Part shown: piece by piece, positions 34,402 to 43,680 of the stretch
Numbering within the stretch: position 1 is the stretch's first letter
Layout of the letters: every line of letters starts with the position of its first letter
Assembly: GCA_030680575.1 (NCBI GenBank)
Contig: JAUXVI010000020.1
Coordinates: 1-64,000, forward strand
Direction of reading: 5' to 3'
Length of the DNA: 64,000 nucleotides
DNA from: Hylemonella sp.
Lineage (GTDB): Bacteria > Pseudomonadota > Gammaproteobacteria > Burkholderiales > Burkholderiaceae_C
Made by a program: the position numbers and the translations under genes
The notes under the pieces: model-generated
Database searches by the model: none
The model's input: the letters and a program-made list of their open reading frames with translations, nothing else
What the model was told of the DNA's origin: nothing

Positions 34402-35526
34402 ATGCAGATGATTTCGCTGGATCAGGTGTTCCAGATACTGAAGCCGGGGGTGCCGCTGCCGTTCGGTGTGCGCGATGCCGCCGGCCGCCTGTTGCTGGCC
34501 AAGGGCTTGGTGCTGCATGAGCAGGCCAAGCTGCTGGAGCTGCTCAACCGTGGCATGTTTGTCGACGTCGAGGATGTCAAGCGGCATGTGCCGCCCGCCC
34601 GGGAGTCCGAAGCGATTGAGCGGCCGACGGAGCGCTTCTCCGTTCGCTGGGAGGCGTTGCTGCGCAGGCTGGGGCTTCTGCTGCAGGCCCCCACTGATCC
34701 CCAGTTCCTCAAGCAAGTGCGCGAGATGGTGGTACGGATTGCCGGCTGCCCGGAATCGTGTACCGATCAGATGATTTTCCTGATCGTGCGCCATGATTAC
34801 AGTCAGACCCAGCGTTACCCGGAGGCGCATTCGCTGCATGTGGCCGTCCTGTGTCACCTGGTCAGTCGACGCCTGGGCTGGGCTGACAGTCGGCGCATGA
34901 GCCTGATTGGTGCCGCCCTGACCATGAACCTGGGCATGGTCAGCTTGCAGGCCAAGCTGGCGATGCAGCGGACACCCCCGACACCGCAACAGCGGCAGGA
35001 CATCGAGGCCCATCCACTGGCCTCAGCGGCGCTGCTGCGCGCCAGCGGGCTGCAGGATGAGGAATGGCTGTTGGCGGTGGAGCAGCACCACGAATGCCCG
35101 GGCGGTGGCGGTTACCCGAAGCAGGTGACGGCCCCCGGCGAGCTGTCGCAACTGATCCGTTTCATCGACAACTTCACCGCCAAGTACAGCCCGCGTGCCG
35201 GGCGCGACAAACAGCCGGCGCACCAGGCGGCCAAGGACCTGTACGCCCAAAGCGGCGGCAATCCGCTGGCGGCGGCGCTGATCAAGGAATGCGGCATTTA
35301 CCCACCAGGTTGTTTCGTCAAGCTGGCCAGTGGTGAATCCGCGGTGGTGACGCGACGCGGGCTCACGCTCAAGGAGCCGCTGGTGGCGGCCCTGACCAAT
35401 GCCCATGGCGAACCCCTGGTGCGTCCCGTGAAGCGGGATACCTCCCAGCCCGGGCGCGCGATTGTGGGGGCGCTGGCCGACAAGGCCATCACCGTCCAGG
35501 TGTCGGCTGACCAGCTCTACGACTAG
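34402..35526 (+). CDS. HD-GYP-like protein with degenerate HD motif
   Basis: HSLHVAVLCHLVSRRLGW...GAALTMNLGM...EAHPLASAALL...EQHHECPGGGGYP. Confidence 0.7.
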   Translation: MQMISLDQVFQILKPGVPLPFGVRDAAGRLLLAKGLVLHEQAKLLELLNRGMFVDVEDVKRHVPPARESEAIERPTERFSVRWEALLRRLGLLLQAPTDPQFLKQVREMVVRIAGCPESCTDQMIFLIVRHDYSQTQRYPEAHSLHVAVLCHLVSRRLGWADSRRMSLIGAALTMNLGMVSLQAKLAMQRTPPTPQQRQDIEAHPLASAALLRASGLQDEEWLLAVEQHHECPGGGGYPKQVTAPGELSQLIRFIDNFTAKYSPRAGRDKQPAHQAAKDLYAQSGGNPLAAALIKECGIYPPGCFVKLASGESAVVTRRGLTLKEPLVAALTNAHGEPLVRPVKRDTSQPGRAIVGALADKAITVQVSADQLYD

Positions 35527-35792
35527 GGCCTGTTCACACTGATTTCGCAAGATGCGTTGCGGATCAAAATGGCCATGCGCAAGACGCGAAACGCAGCCGG
35601 GGTCTTCCCCCGGCAAGGCTTCGCAACGCCGCGCATGGCCTTTTTGGCCGCAACCCGAAGGGAACGCGATGAAAACCGCGCCACTCGTTGTTGCACTCCT
35701 AGCCCAGGCGGCCAGCCTGGGCGTCGTCGCGCGCCTAGATTGGCGCGGTTTTCATCGCGTTCGCACTTGCGAAATCAGTGTTAACAGGCCCT
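35525..35792. mobile_element. MITE-like element with 27-bp terminal inverted repeats and two internal hairpins
   Basis: TIRs 35525-35551 and 35766-35792 match 26/27; internal perfect 22-bp inverted repeat 35662-35683/35741-35762; second imperfect stem 35556-35580/35631-35654; no transposase ORF. Confidence 0.8.
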
Positions 35793-35811
35793 GGCGCGCA
35801 AGGCCGACGCG

Positions 35812-35840
35812 TTGACGTTCGGCACCGTACGACTTAGTAT
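35812..35840 (+). promoter_or_regulatory. sigma70-type promoter
   Basis: TTGACG - 17 nt - TAGTAT. Confidence 0.6.
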
Positions 35841-35846
35841 TTGCCT

Positions 35847-36008
35847 GTGATGATTTCCAACCAATCCTCCCGACGCTCCGTGAACGCCCGACGTATGTCA
35901 GGCGGGCTGTGGGCGTGCGTGGAAATGCGGTGAAGAGAAATGTAATCACCTGAACTGATCTCTTCAGTTTTCCCGACCAGGCCACGGCTCACCCCCGTGG
36001 CCTTTTTG
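35847..36008 (+). ncRNA. candidate structured RNA (sRNA or leader attenuator/riboswitch)
   Basis: Promoter upstream; nested stem ATTTCCA/TGGAAAT enclosing ACGCCC/GGGCGT; stem TGAAGAGA/TCTCTTCA; terminal Rho-independent terminator. Confidence 0.55.
35980..36007 (+). terminator. Rho-independent terminator 30 nt before the aminotransferase start codon
   Basis: ggccacgg-ctcaccc-ccgtggcc-ttttt. Confidence 0.85.
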
Positions 36009-36037
36009 TTTTTGCACTTCACAGAAAGAGGTTTGAT

Positions 36038-37222
36038 ATGCCCGAGACTGCCGCCCCGTTCAACCCCAGCAGCCTGATGCCGATCACCCCGCGCCCGGAG
36101 CTTGTCTTCGTGCGCGGCGAGGGCGCGTACCTGTTCGATCGGCAGGGCCGCCGTTATCTGGATTGGGTGCAGGGCTGGGCCGTCAATTGCCTGGGACACG
36201 CGCCGGCCGCCGTGGCGCAGGCGCTATGCCACCAGGCTCGCACGCTGATCAATCCGAGCCCGGCCTTCTACAACGAGCCGGCCATGGAACTGGCCACCTT
36301 GCTGACGCAGCACAGCTGCTTTGACCAGGTGTTCTTTGCCAGCTCGGGGGCCGAGGCCAACGAGGGCGCCATCAAGCTGGCACGCAAGTGGGGCCAGCTG
36401 CACAAACCGGGCGCGTTCGAGATCATCACCTTCATCAACGGCTTTCACGGCCGCACCCTGGCCACCATGTCCGCCAGCGGTAAGCCGGGCTGGGACACGA
36501 TGTTTGCGCCGCAGGTGCCGGGTTTTCCCAAGGCGGTTTGGAACGATCTGGCGTCGGTGCGCGCGCTGATCAATGAGAAGACGGTAGCGGTCATGCTCGA
36601 GCCGGTGCAGGGCGAGGCCGGTGTCATGCCGGCTGATGCGGCCTTTTTCAAGGGTTTGCGTGCGCTGTGCGATGCCCATGGCCTGCTGCTGATCGCCGAC
36701 GAGGTGCAGACCGGTTGCGGACGCACCGGCACGCTGTTTGCCTACGAGCAGTATGGGGTGGAGCCTGACATCATGACCTTGGGCAAAGGGCTGGGCGGCG
36801 GCGCGCCGCTTTCGGCCCTGCTGGCCAAGGCCGATGTCGCCTGCTTCGCGCCCGGCGAGCAGGGTGGCACCTTTTGCGGCAACCCGCTCATGTGTGCCGC
36901 CGGCGTGGCCGTGATGCACAGTTTGCTGGCGGAGGGTTTTCTGGACGCCTCACGCCAGGTTGGCGCGCAACTGGCAGACGGGTTGCGCAGTCTGTCCCGT
37001 GAGTTCAGCCTGGGGGAGGTACGCGGACACGGTCTGCTGCTGGCCCTGGAGTTGGGGCATGAGCGCGCCGCGCAGGTGGTGACCCTGGCGCGTGAACGCG
37101 GGCTGCTGCTCAACGCGCCGCGCGCGCACTGCCTGCGCTTCATGCCGGCGCTCAACACCCGTGAGCAGGAGGTGGCGCAGGGGCTGGCTTTGCTGCGCGG
37201 CGTCCTGGGTGATCTGCACTAG
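36038..37222 (+). CDS. argD: acetylornithine/aspartate aminotransferase family protein (ArgD-like)
   Basis: Class III PLP aminotransferase: [45 protein letters not shown]. Confidence 0.88.
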   Translation: MPETAAPFNPSSLMPITPRPELVFVRGEGAYLFDRQGRRYLDWVQGWAVNCLGHAPAAVAQALCHQARTLINPSPAFYNEPAMELATLLTQHSCFDQVFFASSGAEANEGAIKLARKWGQLHKPGAFEIITFINGFHGRTLATMSASGKPGWDTMFAPQVPGFPKAVWNDLASVRALINEKTVAVMLEPVQGEAGVMPADAAFFKGLRALCDAHGLLLIADEVQTGCGRTGTLFAYEQYGVEPDIMTLGKGLGGGAPLSALLAKADVACFAPGEQGGTFCGNPLMCAAGVAVMHSLLAEGFLDASRQVGAQLADGLRSLSREFSLGEVRGHGLLLALELGHERAAQVVTLARERGLLLNAPRAHCLRFMPALNTREQEVAQGLALLRGVLGDLH

Positions 37223-37251
37223 GCGGCACGAGTGGGCCGGCCCGCTGCAAT

Positions 37252-38097
37252 TCAGCCGGCGCGCACGGCCAGCAGCGCGCGTGCCACCTCGGCAAAACCG
37301 GCGCCGCGTTCGCTTGGCGTGATGAAACGTGGCTGGTGCGTGAGCTCGGCCGCGAAGCGGCGGATGTTGGCCACGCCCACGCTGAAGGGAAAGTGCTGGA
37401 ACATCAGTTGGTCGTTGGTGGAGTCGCCTACATAGACCCAGCGGGTGATTTCGGCGTCGAGTTCGCGGCCCAGCAGTTCGCGCACGATCCAGCGTGCGCC
37501 CTCCAGTTTGTTGTGCGCACCAAACCAGCCGTTGATGTGGATGCTGCTCACGGTGGCGCACATCCCCTCGCTTTGCATGATCTGCACCACCTGCGTGATC
37601 TGTTCAGGGCCTAAGTGCGTGAATTCGCTGTGGTCGACGGCAATGTCGGTTTCGCGGCCCGGCGAATCTTCGGCCAGCGTCGTGCCGGGCACTTCATGAA
37701 GGACGCGCTGGGCCACCTGCTGCATGCGGGCGAAGTTGGTGGCCCGGGTGGTGGCATCCTGTTGGTATCGTTTTGATAGCGCTTCGCGCTTATCTGGTAA
37801 GGGCTGGTGACTGTTTTTGTCAATAATTTTCACGCAAGAGCGGGGCTGGATCAGGGCCACGGCGCCGTTCTCCGCCACGATCGCATCGACCGGCCAGCTC
37901 ATTGCGAACGGTTCGCTCCAGCCAACGGGGCGGCCCGTGATCGGGATCACATGCAAACCGGCGGCCCGCAGGTCGGCCAGGGCCTGCAAGGCGTCGGGCG
38001 TGATGGCGCCTTCGGTGGTCAGGGTGTCGTCGATGTCGGTCAGCACGCCGATGATCGGACGCCGATCATCCGCGGACCATTGGCTCAGAGACTGCAT
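37252..38097 (-). CDS. HAD-IIB family hydrolase
   Basis: VLTDIDDTLTTEGAITPDALQALADLRAAGLHVIPITGRP, YVGDSTNDQLMFQHF. Confidence 0.88.
   Translation of the reverse strand: MQSLSQWSADDRRPIIGVLTDIDDTLTTEGAITPDALQALADLRAAGLHVIPITGRPVGWSEPFAMSWPVDAIVAENGAVALIQPRSCVKIIDKNSHQPLPDKREALSKRYQQDATTRATNFARMQQVAQRVLHEVPGTTLAEDSPGRETDIAVDHSEFTHLGPEQITQVVQIMQSEGMCATVSSIHINGWFGAHNKLEGARWIVRELLGRELDAEITRWVYVGDSTNDQLMFQHFPFSVGVANIRRFAAELTHQPRFITPSERGAGFAEVARALLAVRAG
37764..37780 (+). repeat. 17-nt hairpin repeat, copy D, inside a HAD hydrolase CDS
   Basis: ggtatcgttttgatagc followed by gcttcgcgc, 10 nt, agggctg. Confidence 0.7.
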
Positions 38098-38143
38098 GGC
38101 GCGATTGAGAGAGAATTTGGACAACTTTACATGAGGCAGTTGT

Positions 38144-39034
38144 ATGCAGGCAGACGGCCAGGCGGTGCACGGCGAGTCGCATTGGGTTGCCCAGGGGGAC
38201 ATCCGGCTTTTTGTCTGGGAAAAGTACCAAGGTGTGCCAAGCGGCAAGCCGGTGGTGATGCTGGCGCACGGCTCGGCCACCGCCGGCCGCGAGAGCTTTG
38301 ACTTGAAGGTGCCTGGCCACCCGAGCTACAGCCTGATGGACTTTCTGGCCCGGCAGGGGTTTGACGTGTTTGCGCTCGATGTGCGGGGCTTTGGCAGCTC
38401 GACGCATCCTGAAGGGCATCTGAGCACCGAGCAGGCCAGTGCCGACCTGAATGCGGCGGTCGACTATGTGCGTGACCTGCGCGGCGTAGCGCAGGTGCAT
38501 CTGCTGGCCTGGTCCTGGGGGACGCAGTACGGCGGCATGTTCGTGATGGCGCATCCGCAGAAGGTGGCCCGTTACATCAGCTACGCGCAGATGCATGCCG
38601 ACAGCCCGGACCTGCTGGCGCGCCGCCCGCGGCTGGAGACTTTCAAGCGCTCGCCCTACCTCCGCATCACCGAGTCCGGCTGGAAGCTGCGCTTCGATTC
38701 GATGACCCCGACCGAGGCCAACGAAGCGGCGGTGGTGGAGGCGTTTGCGCGGTCGGCGGCGCTGGTGGAGACCCGGTCACCCACCGGGCCGCAAGTGGAC
38801 CTGCTCACCAAGCTGCCGATGGTGGATGCCGCGCGTCTGCGGGTGCCGGTGATGATGATCCACGGCCAATATGACGACGTGGCCGATCTGGCGGGGCTGT
38901 GGCCCTTTTTCCGCGAGTTGCCCCATCCGTACAAGAAGTACGTGGTGATTCCCGATGCCGGCCACATGATGCACCTGCAAAAAGGGCATCGGCGGTTTCA
39001 GCACGAGGTAGCGGCGTTCTTCGCCGCCCCCTGA
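38144..39034 (+). CDS. alpha/beta hydrolase
   Basis: LAHGSATAGRESFD, LLAWSWGTQYGGMF, PDAGHMMHLQKGHRRF. Confidence 0.88.
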   Translation: MQADGQAVHGESHWVAQGDIRLFVWEKYQGVPSGKPVVMLAHGSATAGRESFDLKVPGHPSYSLMDFLARQGFDVFALDVRGFGSSTHPEGHLSTEQASADLNAAVDYVRDLRGVAQVHLLAWSWGTQYGGMFVMAHPQKVARYISYAQMHADSPDLLARRPRLETFKRSPYLRITESGWKLRFDSMTPTEANEAAVVEAFARSAALVETRSPTGPQVDLLTKLPMVDAARLRVPVMMIHGQYDDVADLAGLWPFFRELPHPYKKYVVIPDAGHMMHLQKGHRRFQHEVAAFFAAP

Positions 39035-39040
39035 ACGCTT

Positions 39041-40672
39041 TCAGCCTGCGCTTTGCAGCGACAGCCCGGCATGCTCGCGCAGCGGGTGGAAGTGGATCTT
39101 GGGGAAACGCTCCTGCGCCAGCCGCACGTCGTAGGGCGAGGTGCAGAGGTAGGCCAGCGTGTCGGCCGCATCGCGCGCCAGCCGCTGCGGGTAGGCATCG
39201 CAGAAGGCCTTGAGCTCGGCCGGCGTGTCGGCCGTGATCCAGCGCGCGCCGGTGTACTGGCAGCTTTCCAGCCGTACGTCGGCGTCGTACTCGCTCTTCA
39301 GGCGGTGCTGCACCACTTCAAACTGCAGCTGGCCGACGGCGCCCAGCAGCATGTTGCCGCCCATCTCGGGGCGGAACACCTGGATGGCGCCTTCCTCGCC
39401 CAGCTGGGCCAGGCCCTGCTGCAGCTGCTTGGTGCGCAGCGGGTTCTTCAGCACCACGGTCATGAACAGCTCGGGCGCGAAGAAAGGCAGGCCGGTGTAC
39501 TGCAGGGCGATCGAGCCATCGGTGATGGTGTCGCCCAGCTGCACGCCGCCGTGGGTGGTAAAGCCGACGATGTCGCCGGCATAGGCCTCTTCCACCGCTT
39601 CGCGGCGCTGGCTCATGAAGGTCACCACGCTGGTGGGGCGCAGTTCCTTGGCGGTGCGTTGCACCTTCAGTTTCATGCCCGGTGTGTACTTGCCGGAGCA
39701 GACACGCACGAAGGCGATGCGGTCGCGGTGGTTGGCATCCATATTGGCCTGCACCTTGAACACCACGCCGGAGAAGGCGTCGTCGTCGGGCTGGATCTCC
39801 TTCACCACCGGCTGCTTGTTGACCAGCAGTGAGCTGGTGCGCGGGCCCGGCGAGGGCGCCAGGTCCACCAGCGCGTCCAGTACCTCCATCACACCGAAGT
39901 TGTTGACGCCGGAGCCGAAGAACACCGGGGTCTGCTTGCCGGCGAGGAAGGCTTCGCGGTCGAAGGTGGGCGAGGCACCAGTGGCCAGCTCCATGCTGTC
40001 CATCGCCGCCTCGAAATCGTGGCCGAAGCGTTGCAGCAGGGTGGCGCGGTCGCTCAGCGGCACCGTGTCGAAGTCCTGCGGCCGGCGCTCGCTGCCGGAT
40101 TCGAACACCGTCATGGCCTGGGTGCGCAGGTTGATGATGCCGCCGAACGATTTGCCCTGGCCCACCGGCCAGGTCATGGGCACGCAGGGCATGCCGAGTT
40201 CGCGCTCTACTTCGTCCAGGATGTCCAGCGGGTCGCGCACCTCGCGGTCCATCTTGTTGACGAAGGTGATGATGGGCGTGTCGCGTTGGCGGCAGACCTC
40301 GATCAGGCGCCGTGTCTGGGCTTCCACGCCGTTGGCGGCGTCGATCACCATCAGCGCCGAGTCCACCGCGGTCAGCACGCGGTAGGTGTCTTCGGAGAAG
40401 TCCTTGTGGCCAGGGGTGTCGAGCAGGTTGATGACGTGGTCGCGGTACTGCATCTGCATCACCGAGGAGGCGACCGAGATGCCGCGCTGCTTCTCAATCT
40501 CCATCCAGTCGGAGGTGGCGTGGCGCGAGGCCTTGCGGGCCTTCACCGAGCCGGCGATCTGGATCGCGCCCGAGAACAGCAGCAGCTTTTCGGTCAGCGT
40601 GGTCTTACCCGCGTCAGGGTGCGAGATGATGGCAAAGGTACGGCGGCGCCGGGTTTCAGGGGCGTAGGACAC
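39041..40672 (-). CDS. prfC: peptide chain release factor 3
   Basis: RRTFAIISHPDAGKTTLTEKLLLFSGAIQIAGSVKARKASRHATSDWMEIEKQRGISVASSVMQ. Confidence 0.97.
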   Translation of the reverse strand: MSYAPETRRRRTFAIISHPDAGKTTLTEKLLLFSGAIQIAGSVKARKASRHATSDWMEIEKQRGISVASSVMQMQYRDHVINLLDTPGHKDFSEDTYRVLTAVDSALMVIDAANGVEAQTRRLIEVCRQRDTPIITFVNKMDREVRDPLDILDEVERELGMPCVPMTWPVGQGKSFGGIINLRTQAMTVFESGSERRPQDFDTVPLSDRATLLQRFGHDFEAAMDSMELATGASPTFDREAFLAGKQTPVFFGSGVNNFGVMEVLDALVDLAPSPGPRTSSLLVNKQPVVKEIQPDDDAFSGVVFKVQANMDANHRDRIAFVRVCSGKYTPGMKLKVQRTAKELRPTSVVTFMSQRREAVEEAYAGDIVGFTTHGGVQLGDTITDGSIALQYTGLPFFAPELFMTVVLKNPLRTKQLQQGLAQLGEEGAIQVFRPEMGGNMLLGAVGQLQFEVVQHRLKSEYDADVRLESCQYTGARWITADTPAELKAFCDAYPQRLARDAADTLAYLCTSPYDVRLAQERFPKIHFHPLREHAGLSLQSAG

Positions 40673-40859
40673 AACAGTTCCAGAAGATGAGGGGCAGGCG
40701 CCAGGCGCGCTGCCGAGACGAGAGGGCTGCAGACCTGTCCCGCGAGCCGCGGGCCGGGCAGTGCCGATGCGGCAATTTTACCCGGCAAGTCCGCTACAGT
40801 GCTGCCAGCGTGCGGGGCTGGGAGCTGGCCCCCGATGGGCGCACTGACAGGAGTCCGAC

Positions 40860-41897
40860 ATGGGTTTATTGCAGCAAGTTCTGGGCATCGAGTTGCCCCT
40901 CATCCAGGCGCCCATGGCCGGCGTGCAAGGCAGCGCGTTGGCGGTGGCCGTGTCCAATGCCGGCGGCCTGGGCTCCTTGCCCTGTGCCATGCTCGGCGCC
41001 GAGGCGTTGCGCGCGGAGCTGGCGAGCATTCGGGCGCAGACGGCCAAGCCCTTCAATGTGAATTTTTTCTGCCATCACACCCCGGTGGCTGACCCGGCCG
41101 GGGAAGCCGCTTGGCGACAGTCACTGGCGCCCTATTACGTCGAGTTCGGTATCGATCCGTCGGCGATCCCCGCGGGTCCGGGACGTCTGCCGTTTGATGC
41201 GGCTACCGCCGACTTGCTGGCGGCGTTCAAGCCGCCGGTAGTGAGTTTCCACTTCGGTCTGCCGAGCGACGCGTTGCTCGCCCGGGTGCGGTCCTGGGGC
41301 GCCAAGGTCATCTCGTCGGCCACCACGGTGGAGGAAGCGCGCTGGCTGGAGGCCCATGGTGCAGACGTCATCGTGGCGCAAGGGCTGGAGGCCGGCGGCC
41401 ACCGCGGCATGTTCCTGACGGATGAGTTGAGTACGCAGGTCGGCACCTTCGCGCTGCTGCCGCAGATCGTGCACGCCGTGCGCGTGCCGGTGGTGGCGGC
41501 CGGCGGCATCGCCGATGCGGCGGGTGTGCGGGCCGCGCTGGCGCTGGGGGCGGCGGGCGTGCAGGTGGGCACGGCCTATCTGCTGTGCCCGGAAGCGACG
41601 ACCAGCGCCATTCACCGTGCCGCGCTCACGAGTGAGGCGGCCCGCCACACGGCGCTGACCAATCTGTACACCGGCCACCCGGCGCGCGGCATCATGACCC
41701 GCCTGATGCGCGAGCAAGGCCCTTTGAGCGCGGTGGCGCCGGTCTTTCCGCTGGCCACGTCGGCGGTGGCGCCGCTGCGTGCCAAGGCCGAGGGGATGGG
41801 TAGCGGCGACTTCTCGCCACTGTGGGCGGGGCAGAATGCCAGCGGCTGCCGGGCCGTGCCGGCGGCGCAGCTGACGCGTGAGCTGGCGGGCGGCTGA
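40860..41897 (+). CDS. nitronate monooxygenase family protein
   Basis: PLIQAPMAGVQGSALAVAVSNAGGLGSLPCAML, VAAGGIADAAGVRAALALGAAGVQVGTAYL. Confidence 0.9.
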   Translation: MGLLQQVLGIELPLIQAPMAGVQGSALAVAVSNAGGLGSLPCAMLGAEALRAELASIRAQTAKPFNVNFFCHHTPVADPAGEAAWRQSLAPYYVEFGIDPSAIPAGPGRLPFDAATADLLAAFKPPVVSFHFGLPSDALLARVRSWGAKVISSATTVEEARWLEAHGADVIVAQGLEAGGHRGMFLTDELSTQVGTFALLPQIVHAVRVPVVAAGGIADAAGVRAALALGAAGVQVGTAYLLCPEATTSAIHRAALTSEAARHTALTNLYTGHPARGIMTRLMREQGPLSAVAPVFPLATSAVAPLRAKAEGMGSGDFSPLWAGQNASGCRAVPAAQLTRELAGG

Positions 41898-41930
41898 ACG
41901 GACCAGGCAGCGCAAAAACCGCCGCTTCCG

Positions 41931-41936
41931 TATAAT
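41931..41936 (+). promoter_or_regulatory. -10 box of ahcY promoter
   Basis: tataat just upstream of the SAH riboswitch. Confidence 0.55.
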
Positions 41937-41942
41937 CAGCGC

Positions 41943-42050
41943 ATTCCGAGGAGCGTTGCAGTTCACATTCCGTTGAACGAGGCTCGGACCCGTGGTGGGG
42001 CACCGCCCCCACCACCGCATCAACGGCGCTCACCCACGGACCTGTGTGGT
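41943..42050 (+). promoter_or_regulatory. SAH riboswitch
   Basis: ttccgaggagcgttgcagttca...gaacgaggctcgg...catcaacggcgctcacccacgga upstream of ahcY. Confidence 0.92.
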
Positions 42051-42112
42051 GAGTCATTTCCCCTGATTCACCCGCGACCCGTGGTCTTTCAAATTTACTT
42101 TTGGAGTGAGCC

Positions 42113-43558
42113 ATGAGCGTCCTGAAACCCGCTAAAAACCAAGATTACGCAATCGCCGACCTGAGCCTGGCCCCCTGGGGCCGCAAAGAGCTGAACATTG
42201 CCGAGACCGAAATGCCCGGCCTGATGGCGATCCGCGAAGAGTTCGCCAAGTCCAAGCCCTTGAAGGGCGCGCGCATCACCGGTTCGCTGCACATGACGAT
42301 CCAGACCGGCGTGCTGGTCGAGACCCTGCAGGCCCTGGGCGCTGAAGTGCGCTGGGCTTCGTGCAACATCTTCTCCACCCAGGACCATGCTGCTGCCGCC
42401 CTGGTGGCCAAGGGCACGCCGGTGTTCGCCTACAAGGGCGAGAACCTGACCGACTACTGGGACTACACCCACCGCATTTTCGAATTCGGACCCAAAGGCT
42501 CCAAGACCGAAGGCCCGAACATGATTCTGGACGACGGCGGCGACGCCACGCTGCTGATGCACCTGGGCGCCAAGGCCGAGAAGAACATCAAGGTCCTGTC
42601 CAAGCCCGGCAGCGAAGAAGAGATCTGCCTGTTCAACGCCATCAAGGCCAAGCTCAAGGTGGACCCGACCTGGTACAGCCGCCGCCTGAAAAACATCATC
42701 GGCGTGACCGAAGAGACCACCACCGGTGTGCTGCGCCTGCACGAAATGGCCGCCAAGGGCGAGTTGGCCTTCCGCGCCATCAACGTCAACGACTCGGTGA
42801 CCAAGAGCAAGTTCGACAACCTGTACGGCTGCCGTGAGTCGCTGGTGGACGCGATCAAGCGCGCCACCGACGTGATGATTGCCGGCAAGATCGCCGTGGT
42901 GGCCGGTTATGGCGACGTCGGCAAGGGCTCGGCCCAGGCCCTGCGCGCCCTGAGCGCCCAGGTCTGGGTGACCGAGATCGACCCGATCAACGCCCTGCAA
43001 GCCGCCATGGAAGGCTACAAGGTCGTGACCATGGAATACGCTGCCGACAAGGCCGACATCTTCGTGTCGGCCACCGGCAACAAGAACGTCATCACCTACA
43101 AGCACATGGCGGCCATGAAGGACCAGGCCATCGTCTGCAACATCGGTCACTTCGACAACGAGATCGACGTCGCTTCGCTGGAAAAATGCAAGTGGGAAGA
43201 GATCAAGCCCCAGGTGGACCACGTGATCTTCCCGGCCAAGGGTAAGAACCCGGCCAAGCGCATCATCCTGCTGGCCAAGGGCCGCCTGGTGAACCTGGGT
43301 TGCGGCACCGGCCACCCCAGCTTCGTGATGTCGTCGAGCTTTGCCAACCAGACCATCGCCCAGATCGAACTGTTCACCAAGCCCAAGGAATACAAGTCGG
43401 GCAAGGTGTACGTGCTGCCCAAGCACCTGGACGAAAAAGTGGCGCGCCTGCACCTGAAGAAGGTCGGTGCCATGCTGACCGAACTGAGCGACGAGCAGGC
43501 TGCCTACATCGGCGTGAACAAGGCCGGCCCGTACAAGAAAGACACTTACCGTTATTAA
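42113..43558 (+). CDS. ahcY: adenosylhomocysteinase
   Basis: [37 protein letters not shown]-terminal [12 protein letters not shown]. Confidence 0.98.
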   Translation: MSVLKPAKNQDYAIADLSLAPWGRKELNIAETEMPGLMAIREEFAKSKPLKGARITGSLHMTIQTGVLVETLQALGAEVRWASCNIFSTQDHAAAALVAKGTPVFAYKGENLTDYWDYTHRIFEFGPKGSKTEGPNMILDDGGDATLLMHLGAKAEKNIKVLSKPGSEEEICLFNAIKAKLKVDPTWYSRRLKNIIGVTEETTTGVLRLHEMAAKGELAFRAINVNDSVTKSKFDNLYGCRESLVDAIKRATDVMIAGKIAVVAGYGDVGKGSAQALRALSAQVWVTEIDPINALQAAMEGYKVVTMEYAADKADIFVSATGNKNVITYKHMAAMKDQAIVCNIGHFDNEIDVASLEKCKWEEIKPQVDHVIFPAKGKNPAKRIILLAKGRLVNLGCGTGHPSFVMSSSFANQTIAQIELFTKPKEYKSGKVYVLPKHLDEKVARLHLKKVGAMLTELSDEQAAYIGVNKAGPYKKDTYRY

Positions 43559-43564
43559 CACCCC

Positions 43565-43660
43565 CGTGCGCCTGCGGCGCCTCCCCCTCAAGGGGGCGAC
43601 ACCAGCGGCCCGGCCAAGCCGGTTCCGCGGTGTCTCCCGGCTGGGGTGGGCATGCCACTC
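43565..43660. repeat. structured intergenic sequence with nested hairpins
   Basis: ccccct-ca-aggggg hairpin followed by gacaccagcggcccggccaagccggttccgcggtgtc imperfect palindrome. Confidence 0.55.
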
Positions 43661-43680
43661 TGCTCCTCTCTTCTTTACCT

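Noticed and set aside
35834-36199. 121-aa minus-strand ORF across the argD upstream region
   Set aside because: Starts antisense inside argD and runs through the terminator and promoter signals; better explained as antisense of a structured RNA
42095-43591. 498-aa minus-strand ORF antisense to ahcY
   Set aside because: Antisense shadow of a highly conserved gene
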